Source of the DNA: Megaleporinus macrocephalus
Taxonomy: Eukaryota; Chordata; Actinopteri; Characiformes; Anostomidae
Length of the DNA stretch: 64,000 bases
Assembly (NCBI GenBank): GCA_021613375.1
Contig: CM038722.1
Location: 29,215,403 to 29,279,402 of the forward strand
Direction: 5' to 3'
A program made the translations under genes and the position numbers. This document shows positions 11,690 through 22,950 of this stretch, in pieces; the stretch's first letter is position 1; every line of letters starts with the position of its first letter. The notes under the pieces are model-generated. The model saw nothing but the letters and a program-made list of their open reading frames with translations. It had not been told where the DNA came from and did no database searches.

Positions 11690-12892
11690 CCAGGTAGGGC
11701 CCCTGCCAAGTCGCCAGGAACTTACAGGTAGTCGTGGGGACTAGGACCGGGACCCGATCGCCCGGCCGGAATTCCCTGGGTTGGGCCGGCCGGTTGTAGG
11801 TGCGTTGTTGAGCTCGTTGGGCCTCCTCCATATGCTCTCGCACGATGGGGGCTACAGCGTTAATACGCTGTTGCATTTCTTGGACGTACTCGATGACGGA
11901 ACGGTAAGGGGACGGTTACTCCTCCCTGACCACATCGATAAGCCCCCGAGGCCTGCGAGAATAAAGGAGCTCAAAGGGTGAAAACCCTGTGGAGGCCTGG
12001 GGCACTTCCCGAATGGCAAAGAGGACATAGGGAATCAGCAAGTCCCAGTCCCGTCAGTCTTGAGCCACCACCTTGCAGAGCATACGTTTTAGTGTTTGGG
12101 GTGATAGACGGAGGTGGGGAGGTGCTTAATTTGGAGGAGCCCACAGAGGTCCGCCATGAGTTTGGAAACGAACGGGATACCCTGGTCCATAATAACGTCT
12201 TTTGGGATCCCCACTCGACTACGTAGTGTGAACAGCTCCCTGGCAACTGCCTTGGAGGTGGCTTTTCTTTGGGGGACCGCCTCCGGGTAGTGTGTTGCAT
12301 AATCCATCAAGACGAGGATGTACTCGTGCCCCCGGCCGGACTTGGGCAACGGCCCTACAATGTCCATGCCTATCCGCTCGAAGGGGACACCAATGATGGG
12401 AAGCGGGACGAGGGGAGCTGGTGGCGGCCTTTTTGGGGACGTAAGCTGACACCTCCGGCACCACTGACAAAAGTTCTTCACCTCGGAATAGATGGAGGGC
12501 CAATAGAACCGTGGGAGGATGCGTGCCAAGGTGTTCTCGTGAGCCAGATGCCCTCCCATTGGATGGTGGTGCGCTAGGTGCATCACGGCGTCGATGCGGG
12601 ACCTGGGCAGGACAAGGGCCTCTCTGACTCCTTCAGGGAGGTGCCGCACATGGTACAAGAGGTTATCCCGGACAGCGAAGTAGGTACTGGGGAATGGCTT
12701 CTGGGCATGCGGCACTCCTTCGATTACCATCACGTTCTCCCAGGCCCGCTTTAACCTATCATCCTCCCGCTGTTCTTTGGCAAACCCGCCTTCGCACTGT
12801 ATCTGCTGGAAGAGTGAGGAGAGGGGGTTAGCGACGCCAGGATGCTCACCTTCGCCGCTGGTCTCCCCGCTTTCATCTGCCGGTTGCCCCAT
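11690..12892 (-). pseudogene. Gypsy integrase, broken
   Basis: The 12892-12089 frame has the HHCC zinc-binding module (HLAHHHPMGGHLAHE ... FCQWCRRCQ), then the catalytic core with Asp in MDIVGPLP and Asp in DQGIPFVS. The expected stretch carrying the third acidic residue (Glu) after SVYHPK is deleted or frameshifted. The C-terminal domain resumes at 11876 (GDRVPVLVP, FLATWQGPYLVKE, HVNLFKKW) and runs in the same frame into the start of reverse transcriptase, which shows the domain order directly. Confidence 0.8.
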
Positions 12893-12903
12893 CGGGGCGG
12901 ACT

Positions 12904-13143
12904 TCAGTGGCGGTCGGGGTCGATCCCGGAGGGTTGTTTGTTGTCGCCAGCGCCGCGGGGAGCCCTCGAACCCACCAGGAGTGGCACGGGGAGGTCAGGA
13001 ACCAGGCCTACGGTGAGGGTCCACTCCTTCCCATCTTCGCCTAACCGGACTCGGGCTGTTGGGACATGACAACTTCTCAGCCGGTCGAAGCAAGGTGACC
13101 GTGCTGCCGGAATCCATAAGGGCGCGCACCTTATGGCTATCAA
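12904..13143 (-). pseudogene. Gypsy aspartic protease remnant
   Basis: The minus strand at about 13104-13130 reads RALMDSGSTVTLLRP. DSGS is the catalytic motif of a retropepsin. The rest of the domain follows only through frameshifts. It lies between gag and integrase as expected. Confidence 0.6.
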
Positions 13144-13325
13144 CTAGCAGGTGGCGGGTGACGCTGGTGGTAGGTGCCGCTCTGTGCCAGTTACAGTCTG
13201 CAAGCCAAGCTTTCCTGGGTTAAGCAGGGCTGGTAGGGTCAGGTTCAGTGGGCATGGGTTCGTCCAATGGAGTTGGAGGTCCCGGTCGTGGGGGAGGCGA
13301 AGTGTGCCTGGTGGGGGTCGGATCC

Positions 13326-13874
13326 CTACCAGGATAGCGGCACAGCAGGGGACCGTTGCGGCGAAAGGGGGGGGTTTGGCTCCCGTTTCTCGGTGCTCAT
13401 CAGGGCCAGCATGTTCTCTGCTGCTTCGGTTGCCTCCACCATGTCACGCGAGAACTTCATGGTCTGCATGGCCACCGCCTTTCGGACCTCCTGGGGTAGA
13501 GCTTGCAGGAACCGCTCCATGGCTACTTGTTCCACCACCTCCTCGGCCGTCCGGGCCTCTGGCTTCAGCCACCAACGGGTGATCCGGAGGAGCTGGAGTC
13601 CCATTCGCGCCAGGATTTCCCCTTTTAGCTCCTCGTAGTTGCGGGCCCATCCTGCAGGGAGAGAGTAGTAAGCGAGTTGGGCCTCACCTGTCAGGAAGGG
13701 GGCCAGGACTTCAGCCCACAGCTCCTTATCCCACATTTCACGCTCAGCGATGACCTCAAATGTGTGTAGGAAGGCCTCGATGTGATCCTGGGGTGTGAGC
13801 TTGGTGAGGAGGTGGTGGGCAGCTTGTTCGGGACGGGGAAGCGGAGGCACAGTCTCACCGCGCCACGTGGCCAT
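13326..13874 (-). pseudogene. Gypsy gag (capsid-like) ORF
   Basis: An open stretch of 182 codons starting MATWRGE. It has the fish Gypsy capsid motif LTPQDHIEAFLHTFE, then WAEVLAPFLTGEAQLAYYSL and a helical C-terminal part (ERFLQALPQEVRKAVAMQ). It encodes the structural protein of the retrotransposon particle. No clear CCHC zinc knuckle was found downstream, and the frame to protease is broken. Confidence 0.8.
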
Positions 13875-14142
13875 GATGTCCTCGGTCAGGGCCCTGACAC
13901 CCCTTGCCAGCTCCTGGGTAGCTGTTTGTTGTTACAGGCTGGTCTCCAGTAAGTGTTGGAGGATTTGATCCATTTTCCTTCTTGTACTGTACCACCTGGA
14001 GAGGCAAAGATAAAGCAGGAGGGAGGGGCAAGGAGAAGGGGAAAAAGAGCAAACGGAAAGAGAGAGGAAAAACATTTTTTTTTAGAGTGTAAAAAAAATC
14101 AAATTTTTTTTTTTTTTTAAGAGTCCCTCAGACGGATGTCGA

Positions 14143-14160
14143 TGCCCGCATTCTTCACCA
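14143..14160 (-). other. Primer-binding site next to the LTR
   Basis: Minus strand TGGTGAAGAATGCGGGC begins three bases after the LTR's terminal CA. TGGT matches the complement of a tRNA ACCA end and GCGGGC fits a T-arm. I could not name the tRNA. Confidence 0.5.
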
Positions 14161-14163
14161 CTA

Positions 14164-14644
14164 TGGGGCGCTACAGGTACGAGAGGGACCGGAAGTACAT
14201 TTCAGGGGTGGCTTGCAACCACAATTTATTCAGTCTCAGAAAAAAACAAAAAAAAGAATAGTCAAAAGGCGAAAAAATTTGAGTCTCTTTACAACCGTAG
14301 TGAGCAGCGCAGTCTCTGAGGCCCCTTTCTCCGTACCGTCACAGAAAACCCCATGAACGACAGGGGGAGATTCCGGGTGGGGCGTTGGCAGCGGGTCGTC
14401 CTGGCGACACGCAGTTAACCAGCGGTTTTGGCGATCCGGCGGTGCAGCTCAGTCTCCTAGGCAACAGTACAGGCGGAGAGAGCGGAACAGGAGAAAATGA
14501 GACACGAAATAACAAGGAGACGTTAACAGCGGGTCCTGCGGCTCTGACGCTACTCCCTGACTGAGCCTCAGCGTGCTCTCTTTATGCTCCGGCTCCGTAG
14601 AGTTGAGTGCCGCCAGCTGCGCTCATCTGGAGGCACCGGTCACA
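14164..14644 (-). repeat. 5' LTR of the Gypsy element
   Basis: On the minus strand it starts TGTGACCGGTGCC at 14644 and ends GCGCCCCA at 14164, giving TG...CA ends and about 481 bp. It contains CATAAAGAG, a possible TATA-type box, near its start, and AATAAATTG, a possible poly(A) signal, near 14225. A primer-binding site follows directly. Confidence 0.7.
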
Positions 14645-14662
14645 ATATATATATATATATAT
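14640..14662. repeat. (TA)n at the Gypsy/L1 junction
   Basis: A short AT dinucleotide run directly next to the LTR end, separating it from the L1 fragment. Confidence 0.8.
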
Positions 14663-14679
14663 TAATGATTATATGAGAA

Positions 14680-15400
14680 AGACTTTACAAAAACTAAAAT
14701 GCAACAGCGGTCTAGAACTCCCAAACTTTTATCACTATTTTTTAGCCAATAGATTACAGTATGTTTCATGGTGGATCAAAGAAAGGAATAAAGAATATAG
14801 AACATGTTATTTATGATGGGACCTTTATCTTATATTTCAGGCAAGATTCAACTTAAATAATCTAAAATTAGAAATTTTTAGATTAACAGATTTTCTAAAT
14901 CTCTATACCCCTAAGTTGTTATCAAAAATATATAAAAAGCTATAATTAAAAGTTAACAAATTATTATCCCTACTAATTAGAAAATGGGAGCAAGATGTTT
15001 CCATCAACCTGGATGAAAACCTCTGGACACATATGTATAAACACTTTCAAAATGACTAAAAATGCAAATTTACAACTTGTACAATACAAAACTCTCCATA
15101 GAATACACTATACAGGGCACAGGATGTTCCAAATGGGCCTCAGAGAAACAAATATATGCACAAACTGCTCAGGCAATCATACTAAGAATTATATGCATGC
15201 TGTATGGTCTTGCATGCCTGTTCAGAGGTTTTGGCAGACGATATGTGAAGACTTATCCACATGGTTTCATTGTGGTATCCCAGTTTCACTGAAACTGTGC
15301 ATGTTTTTCCAAGTTATTCCAGAACATTTCAGTTGGTCCATTCATCATGAAAAACATCTAATTAAAGTGTATGTGATGGATGTTATACTGTGCATTATAT
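14680..15400 (+). pseudogene. L1-type LINE ORF2 C-terminal fragment
   Basis: Broken frames read GLELPNFYHYFLANRLQYVSWWIKER, the late part of L1 ORF2, then further LINE-like text (WEQDVSINLDENLW; FWQTICEDLSTW). Stops are frequent. Together with 9965-10158 it flanks the Gypsy element, although the middle of the reverse transcriptase is missing. Confidence 0.65.
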
Positions 15401-15504
15401 TAACATAATGCATATTACTGTAAATGGGGCCACAGCCACGAACGATCACACTGCCCATTTTGTCCAGGGAGTGGAAGCTGGAAGTCCATTCTCCTCCCAG
15501 CCTA

Positions 15505-16018
15505 AGACTGTTCAACACCTTTTTATAAGCTGCTCACATCTGAATGTGTTGTTCAGTCGTCCACACAGTCTTTGTTTAATACAACGTTTACCTTTGGTCT
15601 GTTCATTTTGTGGTATAAAGTTTTTAATTAACTTTTTAAGGTACTAATTGATTAACTTTGTGTTCGGTCAGGAGAAACAGAATGAAAGGACGTGGGCTTA
15701 CTGAAGTGCTTGTAAAGCTGAAATGTTTCATCAGTGCACGTATCAGTGAACTATGTATATTTTTGATTTTATTTCTGAGAATATATGTGATGTGGTGACT
15801 AGCACTGTGCTTTCTTGGAAATAGGAACTTGTTATGTGCTTGTGGCACTCTTTCCTGTTTCAGTTGAGCAGCTTTTTCCACAGGGTAGTTGAGATTATAC
15901 CCTCCCTCGGCCCTTTCTCTCTCCCTCTTTCTCTCTTAAATCATAAATTCTGAACATTTTCATTTTTATTCTTAACAATAAAATCCATCCATTATCTGCC
16001 GCTTTATCCCGCTAGTCA
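15505..16018 (+). repeat. Composite repeat copy 2, left half
   Basis: Matches 8383-8885 closely up to ATCCCGCTAGTCA at 16018, where a DNA transposon interrupts it. The match resumes at 22520. Confidence 0.85.
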
Positions 16019-16029
16019 CACAGCAAATT
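16019..16029. repeat. Left terminal inverted repeat of the EnSpm-like element
   Basis: CACAGCAAATT, matched by the reverse complement at 22509-22519. Confidence 0.75.
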
Positions 16030-16549
16030 CTGGTTCTTGGAATAAACTCCCTGTGAGTTCATATCAACTCATTTTAAGGGTATATGCGTGACCATCAAAT
16101 ACCCTCTATAGTAGAGTTAAAGTAACTCTCTTCTGGGAGTAGATCTTTTAACTCTGTTCAGGAGTTAAAACTGAACTCTTGTGGGAGTTAAAACATTTAT
16201 CCCATCTAAAGTAAAATACATCTCTCAACAGGAGTTAATTTTAACATGAACTCCTTCACAGAGTTAAAAATTAAATGCTATTTTTTACTAATAATTCATT
16301 AATTAAATTAATGATCTAAATTAATTATATCAATATTTAATATATATATTAAACTAATACTTCAAAAACTGGAACATTTAGCAGAAAATGACTACAAAAA
16401 CACCATTACTGTTTTTATACCTAAACACTAATGAACATGAACTCAGTGCTCTGTGGATGATGCTGGTGATCAGTGGAAAACAGCAAAGAAAATTCCATAT
16501 ATATTCCATTAAAGTAAACAATGTTGACAAATTAAATAATCCAACACTC

Positions 16550-18955
16550 TGACACAACATAAAAATGTGAATCGCACCCATATGACATTTGGGCATCAAA
16601 CGATTTGAAATGTTTTAATCTATCCCTTTCTAGAACCAGCAGCTTTCTAGGAATGCTTTCATTTACTTGGAAAGCATTGAAATGGTCATGGAAACAAGTT
16701 TCATGCTCAACCAAAACCAAAACAAATGTATCATTATGCAAAATGATAGCAATTATTTTGCTGAACACTGGCATGTTTTCATCAGTGCCTGTGCAAACAA
16801 AGAGGCCAACACGATATTCAACTCCACATTTAACCCAATTTGTGAGGTTGATAGTGGCCTGTGAATCAATGTGAAGATATGAAGACATTTCTTCTTTATA
16901 TTCAAGTGTTTCAAGTAAACTTTTTTTGATAGGACCAGACTCAACTGCTTTTGAAATCAAGCATTCCCAATGATAAGCTACTGCAAACTGGTGTTTCCTT
17001 TCAAGTGATACTGTCAAGTTCTTGTAGTTCTTCACACAATCTTTGAAAAATTTGTGTTTGGCTTCGAATCTCATAGACCAGATATGAATAAGTGGACCAA
17101 TTTTTCGAATGCACCTGGGATAGTGAATCATGAAATTATGTTTTGGAAACAAGTTGTTTGATGGGTACAGTTCTTTGAAGAGCTGGTGATGTTCAATAAT
17201 AAGGTTCTTTAAATATACAGTCATCCCTTCAGTGATGGAGTATGAGAACACAATGTTTATAATGTTCAGCAATAACAGCAACAAACGCCAATTCAAATCA
17301 TCCTCTGGTACCAGGTCACCAACTATTAAAGGAATGTTTGTGATCAAACACAGTGTTTGTGATGCATTTAACCCTATACCATGTCCTGCAGATTCAAAAT
17401 TAATATTTGTTGGCTTGTTTTTCTTCTCCAGATAGCCATAATTAAAAGCATATATCCTATTTAACAAGCTATCCTTAGAGATGAAATGTTCAATCAAATA
17501 TTCAAATAGCAATTTGAGCTCATATTGACCCCTTCCAAAATATCATGCATGATGTCAACAGCATAATTTTTTGCAATATTGAAATATTGCAGCATATTAA
17601 GTATGCTCTTTCTCTTGATGCCAAATGAAGAGGTCAATGTTGGATCATCAACCAAGTTAGTATAATGCTGTTCATTCAGAACAGTTGATCTTAAGGTTAA
17701 ACGTGGGTCATCTTCTGAGAAAACTGACTGAGCCAAGGATTTTTCAATTAAGCAAAATCTGCAAAAATATTTTGCACTAAATGATTCCAAATACCCAAGA
17801 ATGCTGTGTAGGCCCAAGTTATCGCCAGTAATTTGTGCGAGAGTGCCACGTACAGGAACCTCAGCAAATGGAAGAGCAACCCCAACAGTCTCTAATATTT
17901 TCAAGTCCCTCACAAAAGGTTGCAGTATTTCATCAATTCCATATTTCTTAGCATCTTGTGAATGGAACAGTGATACCAGATAAATGTTCATTAAGGTAGA
18001 ATTCACCCTGTGGGGGAGATTTCTAAGGATAAAGTAAAGGCAGCCAACTTTATGTATACCTTTTTTTGAACCTAGAGGATTTGCACATTCAAACTCATTA
18101 AAGTACAATTGGATTTGGAGAGCAAACTTAATACTTGAAAACAAAGGATTATTTTTTAAGTAGCTTCCATAACAGAAGTCCTCATATTTGTTACACTGGG
18201 TACATGTTTGCATTATATCACAAATATTTGCATTCTTGAACATGAACTGGAGTGTTTCCAGTAAAAGAAATATATACGAACTTGTCAATAACTGGAATTT
18301 GCTCATAGGTTCCAATTCTGCTATTCCGCCTGGTATCATACCTTACCCCTAGACGCAGTTCAACTGGTTGTACTACATTCCATTTTTCCCTGAAATATTT
18401 TTTCCATTTGCAATTAGAATTCAACTGGCTGAAAGGGTTGTCCAAATTTTTAAAAAACTCTTCTATTGCTGATCTGGCGGGATTGTCACCTGAGAGTATG
18501 TTCAATACTTGCTCCTGAATATTAGCCTGCATATCCCCAACAAATTCCTCTAAATTCTCAACTGTAGAAAGAACTACAGTATTTGGTTCACCACTTCCTA
18601 ATAGTTTGGCTATAATGGAGGCACACATATCTTTACTGCGAGTTGATACCGAAAGGTCTGCTTCAGTATTTTGGCTTTGGTTTGAAGTAAAAGGTGTTTC
18701 ATGGGAAATGTTGTGATGTTGCAGGTCAATGTTGGAAGGGGTCTCCGAAGGTAAACACAAATCGTCAGTAGGAGGATGTATCTTAATCAGATGTCTTCTA
18801 AATCCTGAATAACTTGAGAATTGCAAGCAACATCCTAATTGACCACATTTTAGTCTCAAATGTTTCCCAGGATACACTCCATGAATTAGTTTGAGGTGCC
18901 TGAACAAAAGTACAGCTGTGTTAAAGGATGTGGTACAAAGAAAGAATCTGAACAT
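16550..18955 (-). pseudogene. EnSpm-like transposase with two frameshifts
   Basis: Three overlapping open frames cover one protein of about 780 residues. The N-terminal 230 residues contain cysteine/histidine-rich segments (FRHLKLIHG, KCGQLGCCLQFSSYSGFRRHLIKIH), a zinc-finger-like DNA-binding region. The frame changes by one base near 18270. The second part (LYFNEFECANPLGSKKG ... RFCLIEKS ... DIMHDILEGV) carries the D-x-MHD-x-LEGV motif seen in TNPD-like transposases. A one-base shift near 17527 leads to the third part (HGIGLNASQ, PKHNFMIHYPRCIRKIGPL, SMRFEAKHKFFK), ending CWII-stop. I recognise this as the transposase-like protein repeated in many fish genomes. Two single-base frameshifts make this copy non-functional unless they are assembly errors. 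Confidence 0.72.
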
Positions 18956-19179
18956 TTTTACTGAAGAAACTAATTACTGCTTATTCAAAAGCTTTGCTCT
19001 CAACTCTCGAACAGAGTTTCTTCTGTTGTGCCTATATCAATATTATACAAAGTAGTCTGCAAAAAGGTGTACAGACTGGACAAAGATGCATCATATTTCA
19101 CACTAAAAACAAAGTGGGACTTGAACAACTCATCAAATGCACCTAAGGATGTTCATGACTGACATGGAAGAAGCTTTTT

Positions 19180-20234
19180 GTCCATGACAATGTAGAAACT
19201 GGAAACCTGTGCTTTTGAAGTCCCTGTGGCCAGAAGATATGGCTGGGGGTTTCCTTCAGTGCACATGAGGTGATCCTCCAGGCTGTGGCAAGACTGAAAT
19301 ACAAAGATAATATGAGTGGAGACAGAAAAGCATCTTAAAATAAGCGATTATTTCCAAAATGTTGCATGAACTGTCTTGACAAAACCTTGTGAAATTTTAC
19401 CAGATGATCTATTGCCTCTCCAACGTTGATCTTCTTGGGCCGCTTTCTTCCAGTTGGCTGTGGTGTGAGAAGATGCAGCAAGACAAGAAGGGAAGCCATG
19501 TCGCTGTCCCACTCTGCACTTATTGTAAATAACACAATTTATTTAAGAATATCTGTCTGAATGTGTCTATCGTGTGGTGAACAATCTAGTTTCTTAAACC
19601 TCACTGCTAAAAGTGGGCCAGTCATAACAATATTGCGCTGATTACGTAGACCATTTCTTCTTTATAGAAGAAACATCATAAAACTTAAATGAAGAGCTCA
19701 AACATGATACACAGCATAAATTATGTAGATGATATTGCCAGAAACTATTGTCAAACATCTGCTGAAGTCCAACTGAAACCCCATAGTTATTAAAAATAAA
19801 TAAATAAATAAAAAATTGTGTTACTAAAATGTATTAATAAGTCTTTATTATTAAACAAAAGCGCAAAGGTCTGTGCAGAAATATCAGAAATGTTTTTCAT
19901 TTGCATGTTATTTGTGGACAAGTGAAGTATAATAGTATGTTTTTGATAATGAATAGTGAAGTAAAGAGGAATGCTGTAATACTACCTGGCTCATAGGCAG
20001 TGCTGGATTCTTCATTTAGGGCAGATTTCAGATGTTTTTTCAGGAGTGGTCTTTCTTTGAGGTCGCTGGCCTCTCGGATGATCTTGTCTTTGAAACTCTT
20101 TGAAATGTTCCATTTTTCCAGAAACCTGGAAGCAGTCTCCGCTCCAAACATCAACAGAAAATCTTGCAAAATCTAATGAAAAAGCGAGAGCTTCTATTAC
20201 AATCACTAATAAATCAAGTATGTTTCACAAATGT

Positions 20235-20301
<67 letters not shown>

Positions 20302-21824
20302 CCTACACACATATATTGCCCACCAGTCCCTTAGTGTCCAAGAAACGAGGAAACATGTCAAGTATATCTGCAGACTGCTCTGGGTCATGGAGCATCTTTT
20401 GACAACAGTGGAATGTTTCTTTCATCTTCTGGTAGACTAAGTCACGTTGAAGAGACACGGCCTCCATACACTCATCTCCTGTTTGCTGCCCATCTATGGA
20501 AACGAATGTCCTTGATGATGTGGGACCTCCTTTCAGCTCCACTCTGTTGTGAGATATAGATGTAGTTTTGGATTGCCGTTGCATCGTCCTGACACGCCAC
20601 TCAAGAAAGCCTTTGTTGCTCTCAATGTCATAGAAATATTCCTGAAAACAAAAAGAGTGCAGACAATATCAAGTTTTTGATGGATCTAATAGATGCTGCT
20701 TATACACAAAACACCGACAAATCAAACTTTTGTCATGATTTCACACAATGGCTACAATGCAAACTTACATATCCCTTTTTTGAGTATGGGTCTTCAAAGA
20801 TGGGAAGAGTGACACAATCCCAAGTGCATGAAATTCCTTGGCTGCTTTACTTACAGCTCTCCTGTAAAAGTTTTGTCTGTAATTATATTTTCATTTTCAA
20901 ATATGAATTTCATGTGATTATTAGCATCAAGCCTCTTACCCTTCCTGTTCATGCATGTGTGCCACAATGATGTTCACCATTAAACGCCTGCTAGAATCTT
21001 TCAAACTCCCAGTTTCTTCATATTCTTTGAGGACAGTCACACCTGCTGACTTAGTGGTGAGAATTTGCTCCACTGTCTAAATACAAAACAATTAGCAAGG
21101 AAAAAAAGACAATTATTGAAATATATTTGTCAGACAGATCTTCAGTTACAATTTGTTTTTATTTCTTTATTCCTTTAAAAAACTTTAGAAAGTTTCTTAT
21201 GTTGTGTTTGAAGTCAGTTTAAGAGAAGAATTGTGTAAAAGTATGTAAGTAATAAAATTACATTTCTTGCTCATATTCTGTCAGGTTGGAGTTGGCAGCC
21301 AAGTTTTTGGATGATTCTACTGGTAGGATGTCTGTAAAGTTAAGAGTTAAAATCCTAATTTGTATTTATTATATTATTTCTTTTTTTTGTTTGTTTGATT
21401 GATTCATTATTTCATTCAATCATTGTATCTGCCAGCTCAGCATTTGAGACAACAATAGTTTACTTTAGGGTCAAGTATCTACATAACAAAACGAATAAAA
21501 AGTAAATATGAACTTTACAATCACCTTACCATCATCAGTATGGATGACAAAACACACATCTTTGAGTGCTGCAAGTTCTGGAAAGACCTCTTCATCTACC
21601 TCTATGCCCTGCTCGTCTGTGACTTTTAGCACAGTGTTTTCTGGTATGAGAAACTTCTGTTGCACTAAAACACATCATAATCGCTTCATTAAGAAACATT
21701 GCTTCCCTTCAGTGACTTTGTACCAAACATTTATGACTTACCTGCACTGACAAAATGTGAGAAAATGGCTTCCTCCAGTTTCACATATTTCTTTGCTCCT
21801 CCGTGATTTACAGCATTGTGGCCA
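19180..21824 (-). CDS. Second gene of the EnSpm-like element, CIDE-N-like segment, function unknown
   Basis: A multi-exon gene read on the minus strand upstream of the transposase. Exon 21742-21824 gives NHGGAKKYVKLEEAIFSHF. Exon 21530-21664 gives a segment with the CIDE-N style VLKVTDEQGIEVDEEVFPEL followed by KDVCFVI. Further exons lie near 21252-21332, 20990-21077 (RRLMVNIIVAHMHEQEG), 20795-20870 (LPIFEDPYSKKGY), 20310-20643 (YDIESNKGFLEWRVRT), 19985-20175 (FLEKWNISKSFKDKI) and 19340-19520 (WDSDMASLLVLLHLL), ending near 19180 (IVMDKKLLP). CIDE-N domains mediate head-to-tail protein assembly; a role here in transposase complexes is inference. One exon reads best only with a possible frame change, so the copy may be dead. 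Similar predicted proteins are frequent in fish genomes. Confidence 0.55.
20239..20300. repeat. (TA)n microsatellite
   Basis: About 62 bases of uninterrupted AT dinucleotide inside an intron of the transposon's second gene. Confidence 0.95.
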
Positions 21825-22508
21825 CTTAAGGGAAAAAAGAGGTTTTACGAATAATAAAAGCAACGTGTGAATCATTATTGTAACATACAAGTCTTTGTGT
21901 TAGCAGTTATTGAATGTGTAGCATGTTCAGCCTAAACATGTTCAAGTGTTAGCCCGCCTAGCTACATTATCCAACTCAGCTGTTTGCTTGTTAGCTAAGG
22001 TAAAGTTAGCTTTAGCTACTGAGGTGACGTATCTCCACCATTTATTTGAAAGAATAATCATCTACCATGAGAGACAAGTCGCGTTACTTACTCTGTAGGC
22101 TGTCGTTGTAACCAAGACTGGAGGAAAATATATGAGAAGCTAATTTGTCGACATTTATTCAATGCACAAATCATGTCCTGCCTGTTCTTGCCCAAACAAG
22201 CAACCGCTTACTCCAAAGTAAACAACGCACATTTAATACATGATGTTATAACTAGACATTTGTTAATACACACATAAATAGAAGTAAGGCGGATAAGGTA
22301 TTAATTTAATGCATGAAGTGAGCAACAGTAAAATGGTGCTCTCAGTTTAAGTGAAGCGTGGCACCAAGCAGTAAAGGTGAATCAACTCCAGCAGAGTTCA
22401 GTAACGCTCCTCAACACCCTGCGAATAAACTCAAAAATACTACACCGCCAAAGAGTTCCCCTGAACTCAAGATGTAGTCTAAATTAGAGAATAAACTCAA
22501 GCAATCTA

Positions 22509-22519
22509 AATTTGCTGTG
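22509..22519. repeat. Right terminal inverted repeat of the EnSpm-like element
   Basis: AATTTGCTGTG, followed directly by the host repeat text CAGGGTCATGG. Confidence 0.75.
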
Positions 22520-22950
22520 CAGGGTCATGGGGGGCTGGAGCCGAATCCCAGCGTCATCGGGTGAAGGCGGGGTACACCATGGACAGGTCGCCAGTCCATC
22601 ACAAGGCCAACACACACTCACACATACGACCAATTTAGAGTGAGTGATCAACCTAACATGCATGTGTTTGGACTGTGGGAGGAAACCGGAGTACTCTGAG
22701 GACCCCCACTCAAGCACAGAGAGAACATACACACTCCACATAGAACCACCCGGACCGGGAATCCAACCCAGATCATCTTACTACGAGGTGACAGCCCCCT
22801 TAACAATAAAATATCGTATTCTTTCTCTCCCCTTTCTTTCTCTCAATCTCTCTCTCCCTCTCAAATCATAAATTCTCAACATATTCATACTTAACAATAA
22901 AATATTCAATCTTTTTTTCGTGTTGAGGATCATTATTCATTTGTAGAAAA
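22520..22950 (+). repeat. Composite repeat copy 2, right half
   Basis: Resumes the block broken at 16018 (CAGGGTCATGGGGGGCTGG) and includes a longer stretch of the widespread fish repeat (GGAGGAAACCGGAGTACTC), then the CT-rich tract near 22830. Confidence 0.85.

Larger units (their letters stand above)
10159..14644 (-). mobile_element. Gypsy LTR retrotransposon of Gmr1 type, 3'-truncated and decayed
   Basis: Read on the minus strand: 5' LTR (14644-14164), primer-binding site, gag, aspartic protease, integrase, reverse transcriptase, RNase H. Integrase precedes reverse transcriptase, the order known for Gmr1-like Ty3/Gypsy elements of deuterostomes and opposite to ordinary Gypsy. No 3' LTR follows RNase H; the element ends in L1 sequence near 10158. 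Frameshifts, stops and small deletions break every gene. GC content is well above the surroundings. Confidence 0.85.
16019..22519 (-). mobile_element. 6.5-kb EnSpm/CACTA-like DNA transposon with two genes
   Basis: The ends are inverted repeats: CACAGCAAATT at 16019-16029 and its reverse complement at 22509-22519. Both flanks belong to one interspersed repeat seen unbroken at 8870-8895 (ATCCCGCTTGTCAGGGTCATG), so the boundaries are set by an internal empty-site comparison, with a 2-base CA duplicated. Subterminal regions (16040-16270, 22380-22505) are packed with GAGTT/AACTC motifs in both orientations, typical of EnSpm-like elements. Inside, on the minus strand, are a decayed transposase and a multi-exon second gene. 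The superfamily name rests on TIR style, short target duplication and the transposase motif. Confidence 0.75.

Noticed and set aside
13151..13638. Plus-strand open frames of 120-140 codons
   Set aside because: They are shadows of the GC-rich Gypsy gag/protease read on the minus strand and have no family resemblance.
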